Part shown: one piece after another, positions 42,214-50,328 of the stretch | Numbering within the stretch: the stretch's first letter is position 1 | Layout: each line of letters begins with the position of its first letter | NCBI GenBank assembly: GCA_910577225.1 | Contig: CAJTMV010000003.1 | Span: 85,049-149,048, forward strand | DNA from: an uncultured Eubacterium sp. | GTDB taxonomy: Bacteria; Bacillota; Clostridia; Lachnospirales; Lachnospiraceae | Direction of reading: 5' to 3' | Length of the DNA stretch: 64,000 nucleotides | Position numbers and translations under genes: made by a program | The notes under the pieces: model-generated | The model's input: the letters and a program-made list of their open reading frames with translations, nothing else | What the model was told of the DNA's origin: nothing | The model's database searches: none

Positions 42214-42239
42214 CGGTCTGCGAAAGCAGATCGTTTTTT
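42214..42239 (+). terminator. Compact terminator with GAAA tetraloop
   Basis: CGGTCTGC-GAAA-GCAGATCG followed by TTTTTT. It lies 200 bases after the lipoprotein gene and could end that mRNA or a separate short RNA (a TATACT is at 42090-42095 without a good -35 box). Confidence 0.8.
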
Positions 42240-42254
42240 CTGTCGGATTGAGTC

Positions 42255-42283
42255 TTTACACGGCCTCTCCCTTTTGTTATAAT
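42255..42283 (+). promoter_or_regulatory. Extended -10 promoter of a short RNA
   Basis: TTTACA at 42255-42260, 17 bases, TATAAT at 42278-42283 with TG one base before it. Confidence 0.7.
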
Positions 42284-42289
42284 TTACCT

Positions 42290-42360
42290 ATCAGATTGTG
42301 ATAATAACCAATAGGGTAGAGCGGAGAGTGTAAAGTCTGTGGGATACTTACACTCTTTTA
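42290..42360 (+). ncRNA. Candidate ~70-nt small RNA or attenuated leader
   Basis: A good promoter ends at 42283. A terminator-like stem AGAGTGTAA/TTACACTCT followed by TTTTA occupies 42325-42360. Nothing codes between them. The product would be a 70-nt RNA, or a leader that is read through into the zinc-ribbon gene and pyrG. Confidence 0.4.
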
Positions 42361-42410
42361 TGATTGAACAGCGATAGGAAAAAACAGTATACACTGCCGT
42401 TTCTTTGCGG

Positions 42411-42416
42411 TATAAT
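42411..42416 (+). promoter_or_regulatory. Candidate -10 box before the zinc-ribbon gene
   Basis: TATAAT 54 bases before the gene. The -35 position holds TATACA with 17-base spacing, a weak match. Confidence 0.4.
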
Positions 42417-42469
42417 AATAGCAGAGTGTAGTAAGACCTGGAAGTAGCAATGGATAGGGGGAAAGTCAG

Positions 42470-42883
42470 ATGGAGGTTAGCGGAAAATTATTTCAGGAAA
42501 ACAGATTTTGTGCCTGGTGCCACTGTCCGATTCCGATTGATTCTGAGACAGAGTTTTGTAAAAATTGTCAGGCCAGTATGGAATTTCGTGAAATACGGGA
42601 ATATGTAAGGGAACATGATGTAAATGAATTTCAGCTGGCCGAGGTATTTGGGATTCCGCTCAGGCAGGTAAAACATTGGATTCGTGAGGGCAGGCTGGAA
42701 TATAAAGAACTGGTCAACACTGTAGCAGGTCTCCATTGCCAGCGTTGCGGCAAAGCCATCCAGTTTGGTAATTTTTGCCCGGAATGTAACAGGGCGGAAT
42801 ATGGCGTCAAGGGTGGATTCGATACCTTTAAGCAAAAGGATGCGGATGAGCAGATTCGGTTTTACAATAAAGACAGAAGGTAA
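42470..42883 (+). CDS. Zinc-ribbon/helix-turn-helix protein (YvyF-like)
   Basis: This 137-residue protein has two zinc ribbons flanking a DNA-binding-like helix pair. C-A-W-C and FCKNC lie at about 14-33, NEFQLAEVFGIPLRQVKHWIREGRL at 58-82 (core FGIPLRQVKHWI), and CQRCGKAIQ and FCPEC near 90-107. This layout resembles YvyF/TIGR03826 proteins of flagellar operons in Firmicutes, whose function is not settled. Its stop is directly followed by the pyrG region. Confidence 0.65.
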   Translation: MEVSGKLFQENRFCAWCHCPIPIDSETEFCKNCQASMEFREIREYVREHDVNEFQLAEVFGIPLRQVKHWIREGRLEYKELVNTVAGLHCQRCGKAIQFGNFCPECNRAEYGVKGGFDTFKQKDADEQIRFYNKDRR

Positions 42884-42898
42884 ATGGAGGAAAAAATT

Positions 42899-44515
42899 AT
42901 GCCTGTAAAATATGTGTTTGTTACCGGCGGGGTTGTGTCAGGACTTGGAAAGGGGATTACGGCAGCGTCTCTGGGGCGGTTGTTAAAAGCGCGCGGATAT
43001 AAAGTGACGATGCAGAAATTTGATCCGTACATTAATATCGATCCGGGGACGATGAATCCGATTCAGCACGGGGAAGTATTTGTGACGGACGACGGCGCAG
43101 AGACAGATCTGGATCTCGGACATTATGAACGGTTTATTGACGAGAGTCTGACGAAAAATTCAAATGTAACGACTGGTAAAATTTACTGGTCCGTTTTGCA
43201 GAAAGAACGCCGCGGAGATTATGGGGGAGGCACGGTACAGGTAATACCTCATATTACAAATGAAATTAAAAGCCGGTTTTACCGGAATTTTTCATCGCCG
43301 GACATGCATATTGCGATTATAGAAGTCGGCGGAACGGTCGGGGATATCGAGAGTCAGCCTTTTCTGGAGTCTATCCGTCAGTTTCAGCATGAGGTGGGCC
43401 ATGAGAACGCGATGCTGATTCATGTAACGCTGATCCCGTATTTAAAGGCGTCCGGCGAATTAAAGACGAAGCCTACGCAGGCAAGCGTCAAAGAGCTGCA
43501 GGGGATGGGAATCCAGCCGGATGTCATCGTATGTCGTTCGGAGCACGAGCTGGATCAGAGCATTAAAGATAAAATCGCATTGTTTTGTAATGTGCCAAAC
43601 GGACATGTACTGCAGAATCTGGATGTGGAATATCTGTATGAAGCGCCGCTTGCGATGGAAAGAGAAAATCTGGCCAGAGTCGCGTGCGAATGTCTGCATC
43701 TGCCGTGTCCGGAACCAGATCTGGACGAGTGGAATGAAATGATCGAGAATCTCCGCAATCCGGAAAAGGAAGTCCGGATTGCGCTGGTGGGAAAATACAC
43801 ACAGCTGCACGACGCATATATTTCTGTTGTGGAGGCGTTAAAGCACGGAGGGATTCCAAGCCGTGCGACAGTTACGATTAAATGGGTGGATTCGGAACGC
43901 CTGACACCGGATACGGCAGACCGGCTGCTGGGCGATGTCAGCGGCATTCTCGTGCCGGGAGGATTTGGGAATCGCGGCGTGGATGGGAAGATTCTGGCCG
44001 CGCAATATGCCAGAGAGCATAAAATACCATATCTGGGCCTGTGTCTGGGTATGCAGGTGGCGATTATTGAATTTGCGCGGAATGTATGCGGACTGCATGA
44101 CGCGCACAGCATCGAGCTGGATCCAAAGACGACGCATCCGGTCATTGCGCTGATGCCGGACCAGGATCAGGATGGGGATATTGGAGGTACGTTAAGACTT
44201 GGCTCTTATCCCTGTGATCTGGATCCGGAATCCAAAGCGTATGCTTTGTATGGAGAAGAGACGATACAGGAGCGTCACCGTCACAGGTATGAGGTGAATA
44301 ACGATTACCGGGCGGTATTAACGGAGCATGGACTGAAATTATCCGGCATGTCGCCGGACAGGCGTATCGTGGAAATGATCGAGGCGCCGGATCATCCGTG
44401 GTATATAGCGACACAGGCACATCCGGAACTGAAATCCCGTCCAAACCGTCCGCATCCGTTATTCCGTGGATTTGTAGAAGCTGCTCTTGCGTTTGAGCAG
44501 GTATCTGAAAACTGA
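42899..44515 (+). CDS. pyrG: CTP synthase
   Basis: This 538-residue enzyme makes CTP from UTP, ATP and glutamine. The synthetase half begins VKYVFVTGGVVSGLGKGI (core GGVVSGLGKG). EVGGTVGDIESQPFLE near 140 (core GGTVGDIES) follows. The glutaminase half has PYLGLCLGMQVAIIEFAR near 378 with the nucleophile cysteine (core LGLCLGMQ), and HPELKSRP near the end. An ATG at 42884 directly follows the previous stop, but GGAGG at 42886-42890 serves the ATG at 42899, which begins the family N-terminus. Confidence 0.96.
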   Translation: MPVKYVFVTGGVVSGLGKGITAASLGRLLKARGYKVTMQKFDPYINIDPGTMNPIQHGEVFVTDDGAETDLDLGHYERFIDESLTKNSNVTTGKIYWSVLQKERRGDYGGGTVQVIPHITNEIKSRFYRNFSSPDMHIAIIEVGGTVGDIESQPFLESIRQFQHEVGHENAMLIHVTLIPYLKASGELKTKPTQASVKELQGMGIQPDVIVCRSEHELDQSIKDKIALFCNVPNGHVLQNLDVEYLYEAPLAMERENLARVACECLHLPCPEPDLDEWNEMIENLRNPEKEVRIALVGKYTQLHDAYISVVEALKHGGIPSRATVTIKWVDSERLTPDTADRLLGDVSGILVPGGFGNRGVDGKILAAQYAREHKIPYLGLCLGMQVAIIEFARNVCGLHDAHSIELDPKTTHPVIALMPDQDQDGDIGGTLRLGSYPCDLDPESKAYALYGEETIQERHRHRYEVNNDYRAVLTEHGLKLSGMSPDRRIVEMIEAPDHPWYIATQAHPELKSRPNRPHPLFRGFVEAALAFEQVSEN

Positions 44516-44531
44516 TCTGGATCATATTTGA

Positions 44532-44608
44532 AAGCGTGTTTGAAAGTTATTGCTGCATCCATGCCAGAGACAGGTATGGATGACAGGAATAGGTTTTCAG
44601 ACACGCTT
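44532..44608. repeat. 77-bp fold-back element
   Basis: Terminal arms AAGCGTGTTTGAAA and TTTTCAGACACGCTT are inverted with few mismatches, with an inner pair CATCCAT/ATGGATG. It lies between pyrG and the ftsH promoter. It may double as a weak transcription barrier, but no U-tract follows. Confidence 0.5.
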
Positions 44609-44684
44609 ATGCAGTTCATTTATCTTTCGGTTATAAATTTTTTGTTTATTTAAGAAATTTCGCAAAAAGTTCATGATTAGAATC

Positions 44685-44713
44685 TTGCTTTATGATATTA
44701 ATCCACTTATAAT
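44685..44713 (+). promoter_or_regulatory. Promoter of ftsH
   Basis: TTGCTT at 44685-44690, 17 bases, TATAAT at 44708-44713, about 65 bases before the start codon. Confidence 0.65.
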
Positions 44714-44777
44714 ACAGATAGTGTTCTGCAAAATAACGCGTAAAGTATAATGTTACAGTACGGCAGATGGAGGAGCA

Positions 44778-47321
44778 ATGAATAATCAGTCACCCAATAA
44801 CGGGAATAATAGTCCCAATAACAAAAAAAACACAAACGGTCAGATGATTCTGCTGTTTTTGCTGATCACGCTTGTAGCGCTTTTTTTTATGAGTATGTTC
44901 AGCCGTTGGCAGACGCAGATGACAACAAAAGAAATATCTTATACGGAATTTCTGAAAATGGTAGAAGAAGATAAGGTAGAGGAGGTACATGTAACTTCCA
45001 ATAGTTATCGGATCACGCCGAAAAAGGCCAAAAACGAGCTGGTTTCGATTACTTACTATACAGGAATTGCGGGCAACGATCTGGAACTGGTATCGCTGCT
45101 AAAGAAACATAACGTCAAATATTATCCTTATATACCGGATGATTCGGCTACATGGATCTATAATATACTAAGCATCGTACTGCCGATCCTGCTGCTCTGG
45201 GCGGTTATGGGATTTTTAATGCGCAAGATGGGCGGCGGCATGGGTATGGGCGTCGGAAAAAATACCGCAAAAGTCTATGTAGAGAAAAAGACAGGCGTTA
45301 CGTTTAAGGATGTAGCCGGTCAGGATGAAGCAAAAGAATCTTTACAGGAAGTGGTAGACTTTCTGCATAATCCGCAAAAATATACAGACATTGGCGCAAA
45401 GCTGCCGAAAGGAGCGCTTCTTGTAGGGCCTCCCGGAACAGGTAAGACATTGCTGGCAAAAGCGGTCGCAGGAGAGGCAAACGTACCGTTTTTTTCACTG
45501 GCAGGTTCTGATTTCGTAGAGATGTTTGTCGGTGTGGGCGCTTCCCGTGTGCGGGATTTGTTTAAAGAGGCTCAAAAGCAGGCGCCTTGTATTATTTTTA
45601 TCGATGAGATCGATGCGATTGGCAAGAGCCGCGATACCCGTTACGGCAGCGGGAATGATGAAAGAGAACAGACGCTGAACCAGCTGCTGGCAGAGATGGA
45701 TGGCTTCGATACGTCCAAGGGACTGCTGATTCTGGCGGCAACGAACCGTCCGGAAGTACTGGATAAAGCGCTGCTGCGTCCGGGACGGTTTGACCGGCGG
45801 ATTATCGTCGAAAAACCGGATCTGAAAGGAAGAGTCGAGACGCTGAAAGTACATTCCAAAGATGTGCTGATGGATGAAACCGTAGATCTGGACGCGATTG
45901 CGCTGGCAACCTCCGGAGCCGTTGGTTCGGATCTGGCGAATATGATCAACGAGGCGGCGATTAACGCGGTGAAAAACGGCAGAAAATATGTCAACCAGTC
46001 AGATTTATTTGAATCTGTGGAAGTTGTCATTGCCGGAAAAGAGAAAAAAGACAGAATCCTTGGTAAAGAAGAAAAGCGTATTGTCGCTTATCATGAGGTC
46101 GGTCACGCGCTGACAACAGCGCTGCAAAAAGACGCGGAACCGGTGCAAAAGATTACGATTGTGCCTCGAACGATGGGTGCGCTTGGCTATGTGATGCAGG
46201 TTCCGGAAGAGGAAAAATATCTGATGTCGGAGGAAGAACTCAAAGCGCGTCTTGTTACGTTTATGGCGGGCCGCGCCGCGGAAGAGATCGTCTTTCATTC
46301 GATTACAACGGGCGCTTCTAACGATATTGAAAAGGCGACACAGATTGCCCGTGCCATGGTTACGCAGTACGGAATGTCGAAAAAATTCGGACTGATTAGT
46401 CTGGAGTCGGTGGAAAACCGGTATCTGGACGGCAGACCGGTACTAAACTGCGGCGATGATACTGCGGCTGAGATCGATCAGGAAGTTCAGATAATACTAA
46501 AAGAAAGCTATGATAAGGCGAAGAAGCTGCTGGAAGACAACAGAGAAGTGCTGGATCAGATCGCGGAATATCTGTTTGAACACGAAACGATTACCGGCAA
46601 GGAATTTATGAGAATATATCGCGATATCAAGGGAATTCCGCAGCCGCCGGAAGAGGAAGAAAAACCTCCGGTTCAGGTACAGGGATTTTCCCAGCCGCCG
46701 CACAATCCGCCGGCAGGCTGGAACGGGCCGAACCAGAATCCAATGGCAGGCGGTCAGATGCCAGGCCAGAGTCCGGCGCCGGGAGGCAATATGCCAAATC
46801 CGGCACAGATGCCGGGCGGTCAGATACCGGCACAGCCGCAGGTACCAGGCGGTCAGATGCCAGGCCAGCCGCAGATATCAGGTCAGAACATTCCAAACCC
46901 GCCGCAGATGGCAGGCGGTCAGGTACCGGTGCAGCCGCAGATATCAGGTCAGAACATTCCAAACCCGACGCAGGTGCAGGGACAAAATGGCCAGAATCCG
47001 ATGCAGACATCAGGTATAAATGTTCCGATGCAGATGTCGGGAATAACGAATCCGACGCAGATGCCAGGAGCAAATAGTCCGGCTCCGACACAGCCGCCGG
47101 GGACAAATAACCTGACGCCGGCGCAGATGCAGGGACAGAAGACCACACATCAAAGCGCGATGCAGGATGATAACGACTATATGGCGAATCCGTCGAATCA
47201 GAATCCGACAATGACGCACGACGCTTTCGGACAACGTCCGTCTTCGCAGGCGCGCGGGCAGTCGGAATGGGAACAGCAGTTGTGGAATCAGAACGAGCAG
47301 AAAGAAGATGACAGGAAATAA
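44778..47321 (+). CDS. ftsH: ATP-dependent zinc metalloprotease FtsH with long repetitive C-terminal tail
   Basis: This 847-residue membrane-bound AAA+ protease has transmembrane helices at about 22-42 and 128-147. Walker A is GPPGTGKT near 217, Walker B IIFIDEIDAI near 272, and the second region of homology NRPEVLDKALLRPGRFDRR (core ALLRPGRFDR) near 325. The zinc site is HEVGH near 439 (most homologs have HEAGH), with the third ligand in SNDIEKA near 515. The normal protein would end near 620. About 225 further residues are Pro/Gln/Gly/Met/Asn-rich repeats (GGQMPGQ, QISGQNIPNP). GGAGGAG precedes the ATG. Confidence 0.95.
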   Translation: MNNQSPNNGNNSPNNKKNTNGQMILLFLLITLVALFFMSMFSRWQTQMTTKEISYTEFLKMVEEDKVEEVHVTSNSYRITPKKAKNELVSITYYTGIAGNDLELVSLLKKHNVKYYPYIPDDSATWIYNILSIVLPILLLWAVMGFLMRKMGGGMGMGVGKNTAKVYVEKKTGVTFKDVAGQDEAKESLQEVVDFLHNPQKYTDIGAKLPKGALLVGPPGTGKTLLAKAVAGEANVPFFSLAGSDFVEMFVGVGASRVRDLFKEAQKQAPCIIFIDEIDAIGKSRDTRYGSGNDEREQTLNQLLAEMDGFDTSKGLLILAATNRPEVLDKALLRPGRFDRRIIVEKPDLKGRVETLKVHSKDVLMDETVDLDAIALATSGAVGSDLANMINEAAINAVKNGRKYVNQSDLFESVEVVIAGKEKKDRILGKEEKRIVAYHEVGHALTTALQKDAEPVQKITIVPRTMGALGYVMQVPEEEKYLMSEEELKARLVTFMAGRAAEEIVFHSITTGASNDIEKATQIARAMVTQYGMSKKFGLISLESVENRYLDGRPVLNCGDDTAAEIDQEVQIILKESYDKAKKLLEDNREVLDQIAEYLFEHETITGKEFMRIYRDIKGIPQPPEEEEKPPVQVQGFSQPPHNPPAGWNGPNQNPMAGGQMPGQSPAPGGNMPNPAQMPGGQIPAQPQVPGGQMPGQPQISGQNIPNPPQMAGGQVPVQPQISGQNIPNPTQVQGQNGQNPMQTSGINVPMQMSGITNPTQMPGANSPAPTQPPGTNNLTPAQMQGQKTTHQSAMQDDNDYMANPSNQNPTMTHDAFGQRPSSQARGQSEWEQQLWNQNEQKEDDRK
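46740..47140 (+). repeat. Tandem coding repeats in the ftsH tail
   Basis: Repeats of 18-66 bases encode GQ(M/I)P-type units. One 34-base stretch beginning GCCGCAGATATCAGG is identical at about 46868 and 46934. Such tracts can change length by slippage in whole codons. Confidence 0.8.
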
Positions 47322-49243
47322 TGTTTGATATTCAGGAAGAACTAAAAAAGCTCCCGGATCGTCCGGGAGTCTACCTGATGCACGATAAAAACGATACGAT
47401 TATTTACGTAGGTAAAGCAGTCAGTCTGAAAAATCGTGTACGTCAGTATTTTCGTGCCAGTCACAGAGAAGGAATCCGAAAAGATCAGATGGTATCGCTG
47501 ATCGACCGATTTGAATATATCATAACGGATTCGGAACTGGAGGCTCTTGTATTGGAATGTAATCTGATCAAAGAGCATCGTCCGAAATATAATATTCTGC
47601 TGAAAGATGATAAGACTTATCCGTATATTAAAGTGACGCTGGGGGAAACTTACCCCAGGGTCCTTTTTTCGCGTCAGATGAAGAAGGATAAATCGCAGTA
47701 TTTCGGACCTTATACAAGCGCAGGAGCGGTCAAGGATACGATCGAGCTGATCCGCAAACTGTATCAGTTGCGAACCTGTAACCGGCAGCTGCCGCGGGAT
47801 ACAGGGAAAGACCGTCCGTGTCTGAACTACCATATTCACCAGTGCCAGGGACCGTGTCAGGGATATATTTCACCGGAGGATTACCGGGTACAGATAAAAA
47901 AAGCGCTGGATTTTCTGAATGGGAATTATAAGCCAATATTAGAAGAGCTGGAACAGAAAATGCAGGCAGCGTCTGCGGAGATGGATTTTGAAAAAGCAAT
48001 GGAATACCGCGATCTGATCGATAGTGTCCGCCAGGTATCCCAAAAACAGAAAGTGACAAATTCGGACGGGGAAGATAAGGATATTATCGCTCTCGCAAAA
48101 GACGACAGGGACGCGGTGGTTCAGGTGTTTTTTATCCGGGACGGGAGGCTGATCGGACGGGAGCATTTTTATGTAACGATCGATGTGGGTAATACGACGC
48201 AGCAGATTCTGACGTCGTTTCTCAAACAGTTTTATGCAGGAACGCCGTTTATTCCAAAAGAGATTATGCTGCAGACGGCAATTGAAGAAAGCGACGTCAT
48301 TGCGCAGTGGCTGAGCAGCAAACGGGGACAGAAAGTCAGTATCCGCGTACCGCAAAAGGGGATGAAAGAAAAGCTCGTAGATCTGGCACAGAAAAATGCC
48401 AGACTCGTATTAAATCAGGATAAGGAACGGCTGAAACGGGAAGAGGGCAGGACGATTGGCGCGATGAAAGAAATAGCGAAAATTCTGGATCTGCCGGGAG
48501 TCAGCCGTGTGGAAGCATACGATATCTCAAATACGAACGGGTTTGAAAGCGTCGGCTCGATGATTGTATATGAAAAAGGAAAACCGTGCCGCAGCGATTA
48601 TCGGAAGTTTAAGCTGCGTACGGTTGCGGGACCGGATGATTATGCGTCGATGCATGAAGTGCTGACAAGACGTTTCACCCATGGGATGGAAGAGCGAAAG
48701 GAACGTGCGAAAAAAGAGCTGGAAGACGCTTATGGCAGCTTTACAAAATTTCCTGATCTGATTATGATGGACGGAGGACGCGGACAGGTCAATATCGCGC
48801 TTCAGGTGCTCGACGAGCTGCATTTGTCGATTCCGGTATGCGGTATGGTAAAAGATGATTTTCATCGTACAAGAGGCCTCTATTTTCATAATCAGGAGCT
48901 CCCGATCGATAAAAATTCGGAAGGGTTTAAGCTGATCACCCGTATTCAGGACGAGGCGCACAGATTTGCAATTGAATATCACCGTTCTTTGCGCAGTAAG
49001 GAACAGGTGCACTCGGTACTGGACGATATTTCGGGAATCGGGCCAGCCAGGAGAAAGGCGCTGATGCGTTATTTTCAATCGATCGACGCCATACGGTCTG
49101 CAACGGTAGAACAGCTTTGCGAGGCAGACAGTATGAACGAAAAAGCCGCGTTATCTGTCTGGCAGTATTTTCACACGCAGACGGAGCAATGCGGGCAGGA
49201 CTCTGAACCGTCCGACAGGGAAACAGAACATGAAAACACATGA
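47321..49243 (+). CDS. uvrC: Excinuclease ABC subunit C
   Basis: This 640-residue nuclease makes both incisions in nucleotide excision repair. The GIY-YIG domain (PGVYLMHDKNDTIIYVGKAVSLKNRV) is at about 15-40 (core YVGKAVSLKNRV). A UVR UvrB-binding motif (QAASAEMDFEKAMEYRDLI, core DFEKAMEYRD) is near 213, and the RNase-H-like second nuclease domain has EAYDISNTNG near 395 and MMDGGRGQVN near 485. A helix-hairpin-helix DISGIGPARRKALMRYF (core GIGPARRKAL) is near 570. The start codon shares a base with the ftsH stop (TAATG). Confidence 0.96.
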   Translation: MFDIQEELKKLPDRPGVYLMHDKNDTIIYVGKAVSLKNRVRQYFRASHREGIRKDQMVSLIDRFEYIITDSELEALVLECNLIKEHRPKYNILLKDDKTYPYIKVTLGETYPRVLFSRQMKKDKSQYFGPYTSAGAVKDTIELIRKLYQLRTCNRQLPRDTGKDRPCLNYHIHQCQGPCQGYISPEDYRVQIKKALDFLNGNYKPILEELEQKMQAASAEMDFEKAMEYRDLIDSVRQVSQKQKVTNSDGEDKDIIALAKDDRDAVVQVFFIRDGRLIGREHFYVTIDVGNTTQQILTSFLKQFYAGTPFIPKEIMLQTAIEESDVIAQWLSSKRGQKVSIRVPQKGMKEKLVDLAQKNARLVLNQDKERLKREEGRTIGAMKEIAKILDLPGVSRVEAYDISNTNGFESVGSMIVYEKGKPCRSDYRKFKLRTVAGPDDYASMHEVLTRRFTHGMEERKERAKKELEDAYGSFTKFPDLIMMDGGRGQVNIALQVLDELHLSIPVCGMVKDDFHRTRGLYFHNQELPIDKNSEGFKLITRIQDEAHRFAIEYHRSLRSKEQVHSVLDDISGIGPARRKALMRYFQSIDAIRSATVEQLCEADSMNEKAALSVWQYFHTQTEQCGQDSEPSDRETEHENT

Positions 49244-49272
49244 TTGCCGTATGGTATCATTTGTGATAAACT
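49244..49272 (+). promoter_or_regulatory. Candidate promoter of hprK
   Basis: TTGCCG at 49244-49249, 17 bases, TAAACT at 49267-49272 with an extended TGA before it. Confidence 0.45.
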
Positions 49273-49326
49273 AAAGACACATCAGAAGCAGATATCTATG
49301 CCCCGGGCATAGGAAAGGAGATTTTT

Positions 49327-50262
49327 ATGAAGGGTGTCAATGTACAGCGGTTTGCAGATTTATTTCAAATGAAAAACTTAACGACTGAAATAGATCTTGG
49401 TATCCGCGAGATAACCGTATCCGAGATTAACCGGCCGGCACTGCAGTTTTGCGGCTATTTCGAATATTTCCCAAAGGAACGTGTCCAGATTGTAGGAATG
49501 GTGGAGTATGCTTATCTGCGGCAGCTGGAAGAGGAAGAAAGAACGAAGGCGATCGAAGCGTTTTTTTCGTATGATATACCGTGTATTGTTTTTTGCCGGG
49601 GGCTGATACCGGAAGGAAACTTTATTGAAATTGCGAAAAAACACAATGTTGCTGTTCTTAGTACAGAACGTAAGACATCGAGTATCACAGCGGAAATTAT
49701 CCGCGTATTGAATGAAGAGCTGGCGCCTTGTATTTCTATCCATGGAGTACTTGTAGACGTATATGGAGAAGGACTGCTGATTATGGGCGAGAGCGGCATT
49801 GGCAAGAGCGAGACGGCGCTGGAGCTGATCCGGCGCGGACATCGTCTTGTGACGGACGATGTGGTGGAAATACGCAAGATCAATGAACGGACGTTAATAG
49901 GTACCTCACCGGATATTACCCGTTATTTTATCGAATTGCGCGGTATTGGAATTATAGATGTCAAGGCACTGTATGGTGTGGAATGTGTCAAGGAAAAACA
50001 GAACATCGATCTTGTAATTAAACTGGAAGACTGGAAAAAAGACAACGAGTACGATCGTATGGGACTGGAACAGGAGTATACGGAGTTTCTTGGCACAAAA
50101 GTCGTGTGTCATTCCCTTCCGATAAGACCAGGACGAAATCTGGCTCTGATCTGCGAGGCGGCTGCGGTCAATCACAGACAGAAAAAGATGGGGTATAACG
50201 CGGCAAAAGAACTGTGCCGGCGCGTACAGGAAAATCTGTCGAAAGACAGCGCCACATCCTAG
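49327..50262 (+). CDS. hprK: HPr kinase/phosphorylase
   Basis: This 311-residue enzyme phosphorylates and dephosphorylates HPr on Ser46, controlling carbon catabolite repression and PTS activity in Firmicutes. The N-terminal domain is followed by the P-loop GESGIGKSETALELIRRGH near 154 (core GESGIGKS), LVTDDVVEI near 175, the family region IELRGIGIIDVKALYG near 200 (core RGIGIIDV), and IRPGRNLALICEAAAVNHR near 262 (core RPGRN). The ribosome site is AAAGGAGA. Its presence fits a sugar-fermenting organism and the pentose cluster. Confidence 0.95.
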   Translation: MKGVNVQRFADLFQMKNLTTEIDLGIREITVSEINRPALQFCGYFEYFPKERVQIVGMVEYAYLRQLEEEERTKAIEAFFSYDIPCIVFCRGLIPEGNFIEIAKKHNVAVLSTERKTSSITAEIIRVLNEELAPCISIHGVLVDVYGEGLLIMGESGIGKSETALELIRRGHRLVTDDVVEIRKINERTLIGTSPDITRYFIELRGIGIIDVKALYGVECVKEKQNIDLVIKLEDWKKDNEYDRMGLEQEYTEFLGTKVVCHSLPIRPGRNLALICEAAAVNHRQKKMGYNAAKELCRRVQENLSKDSATS

Positions 50263-50328
50263 ACGACGGATACGATTGTGCGGTTACCGGATCTGACGAA
50301 ATAAGAAATGGAATGGAGAAGCAGAAAC

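Noticed and set aside
42884..42898. ATG at 42884 as the pyrG start
   Set aside because: GGAGG at 42886-42890 is placed for the ATG at 42899, where the conserved CTP synthase N-terminus begins.
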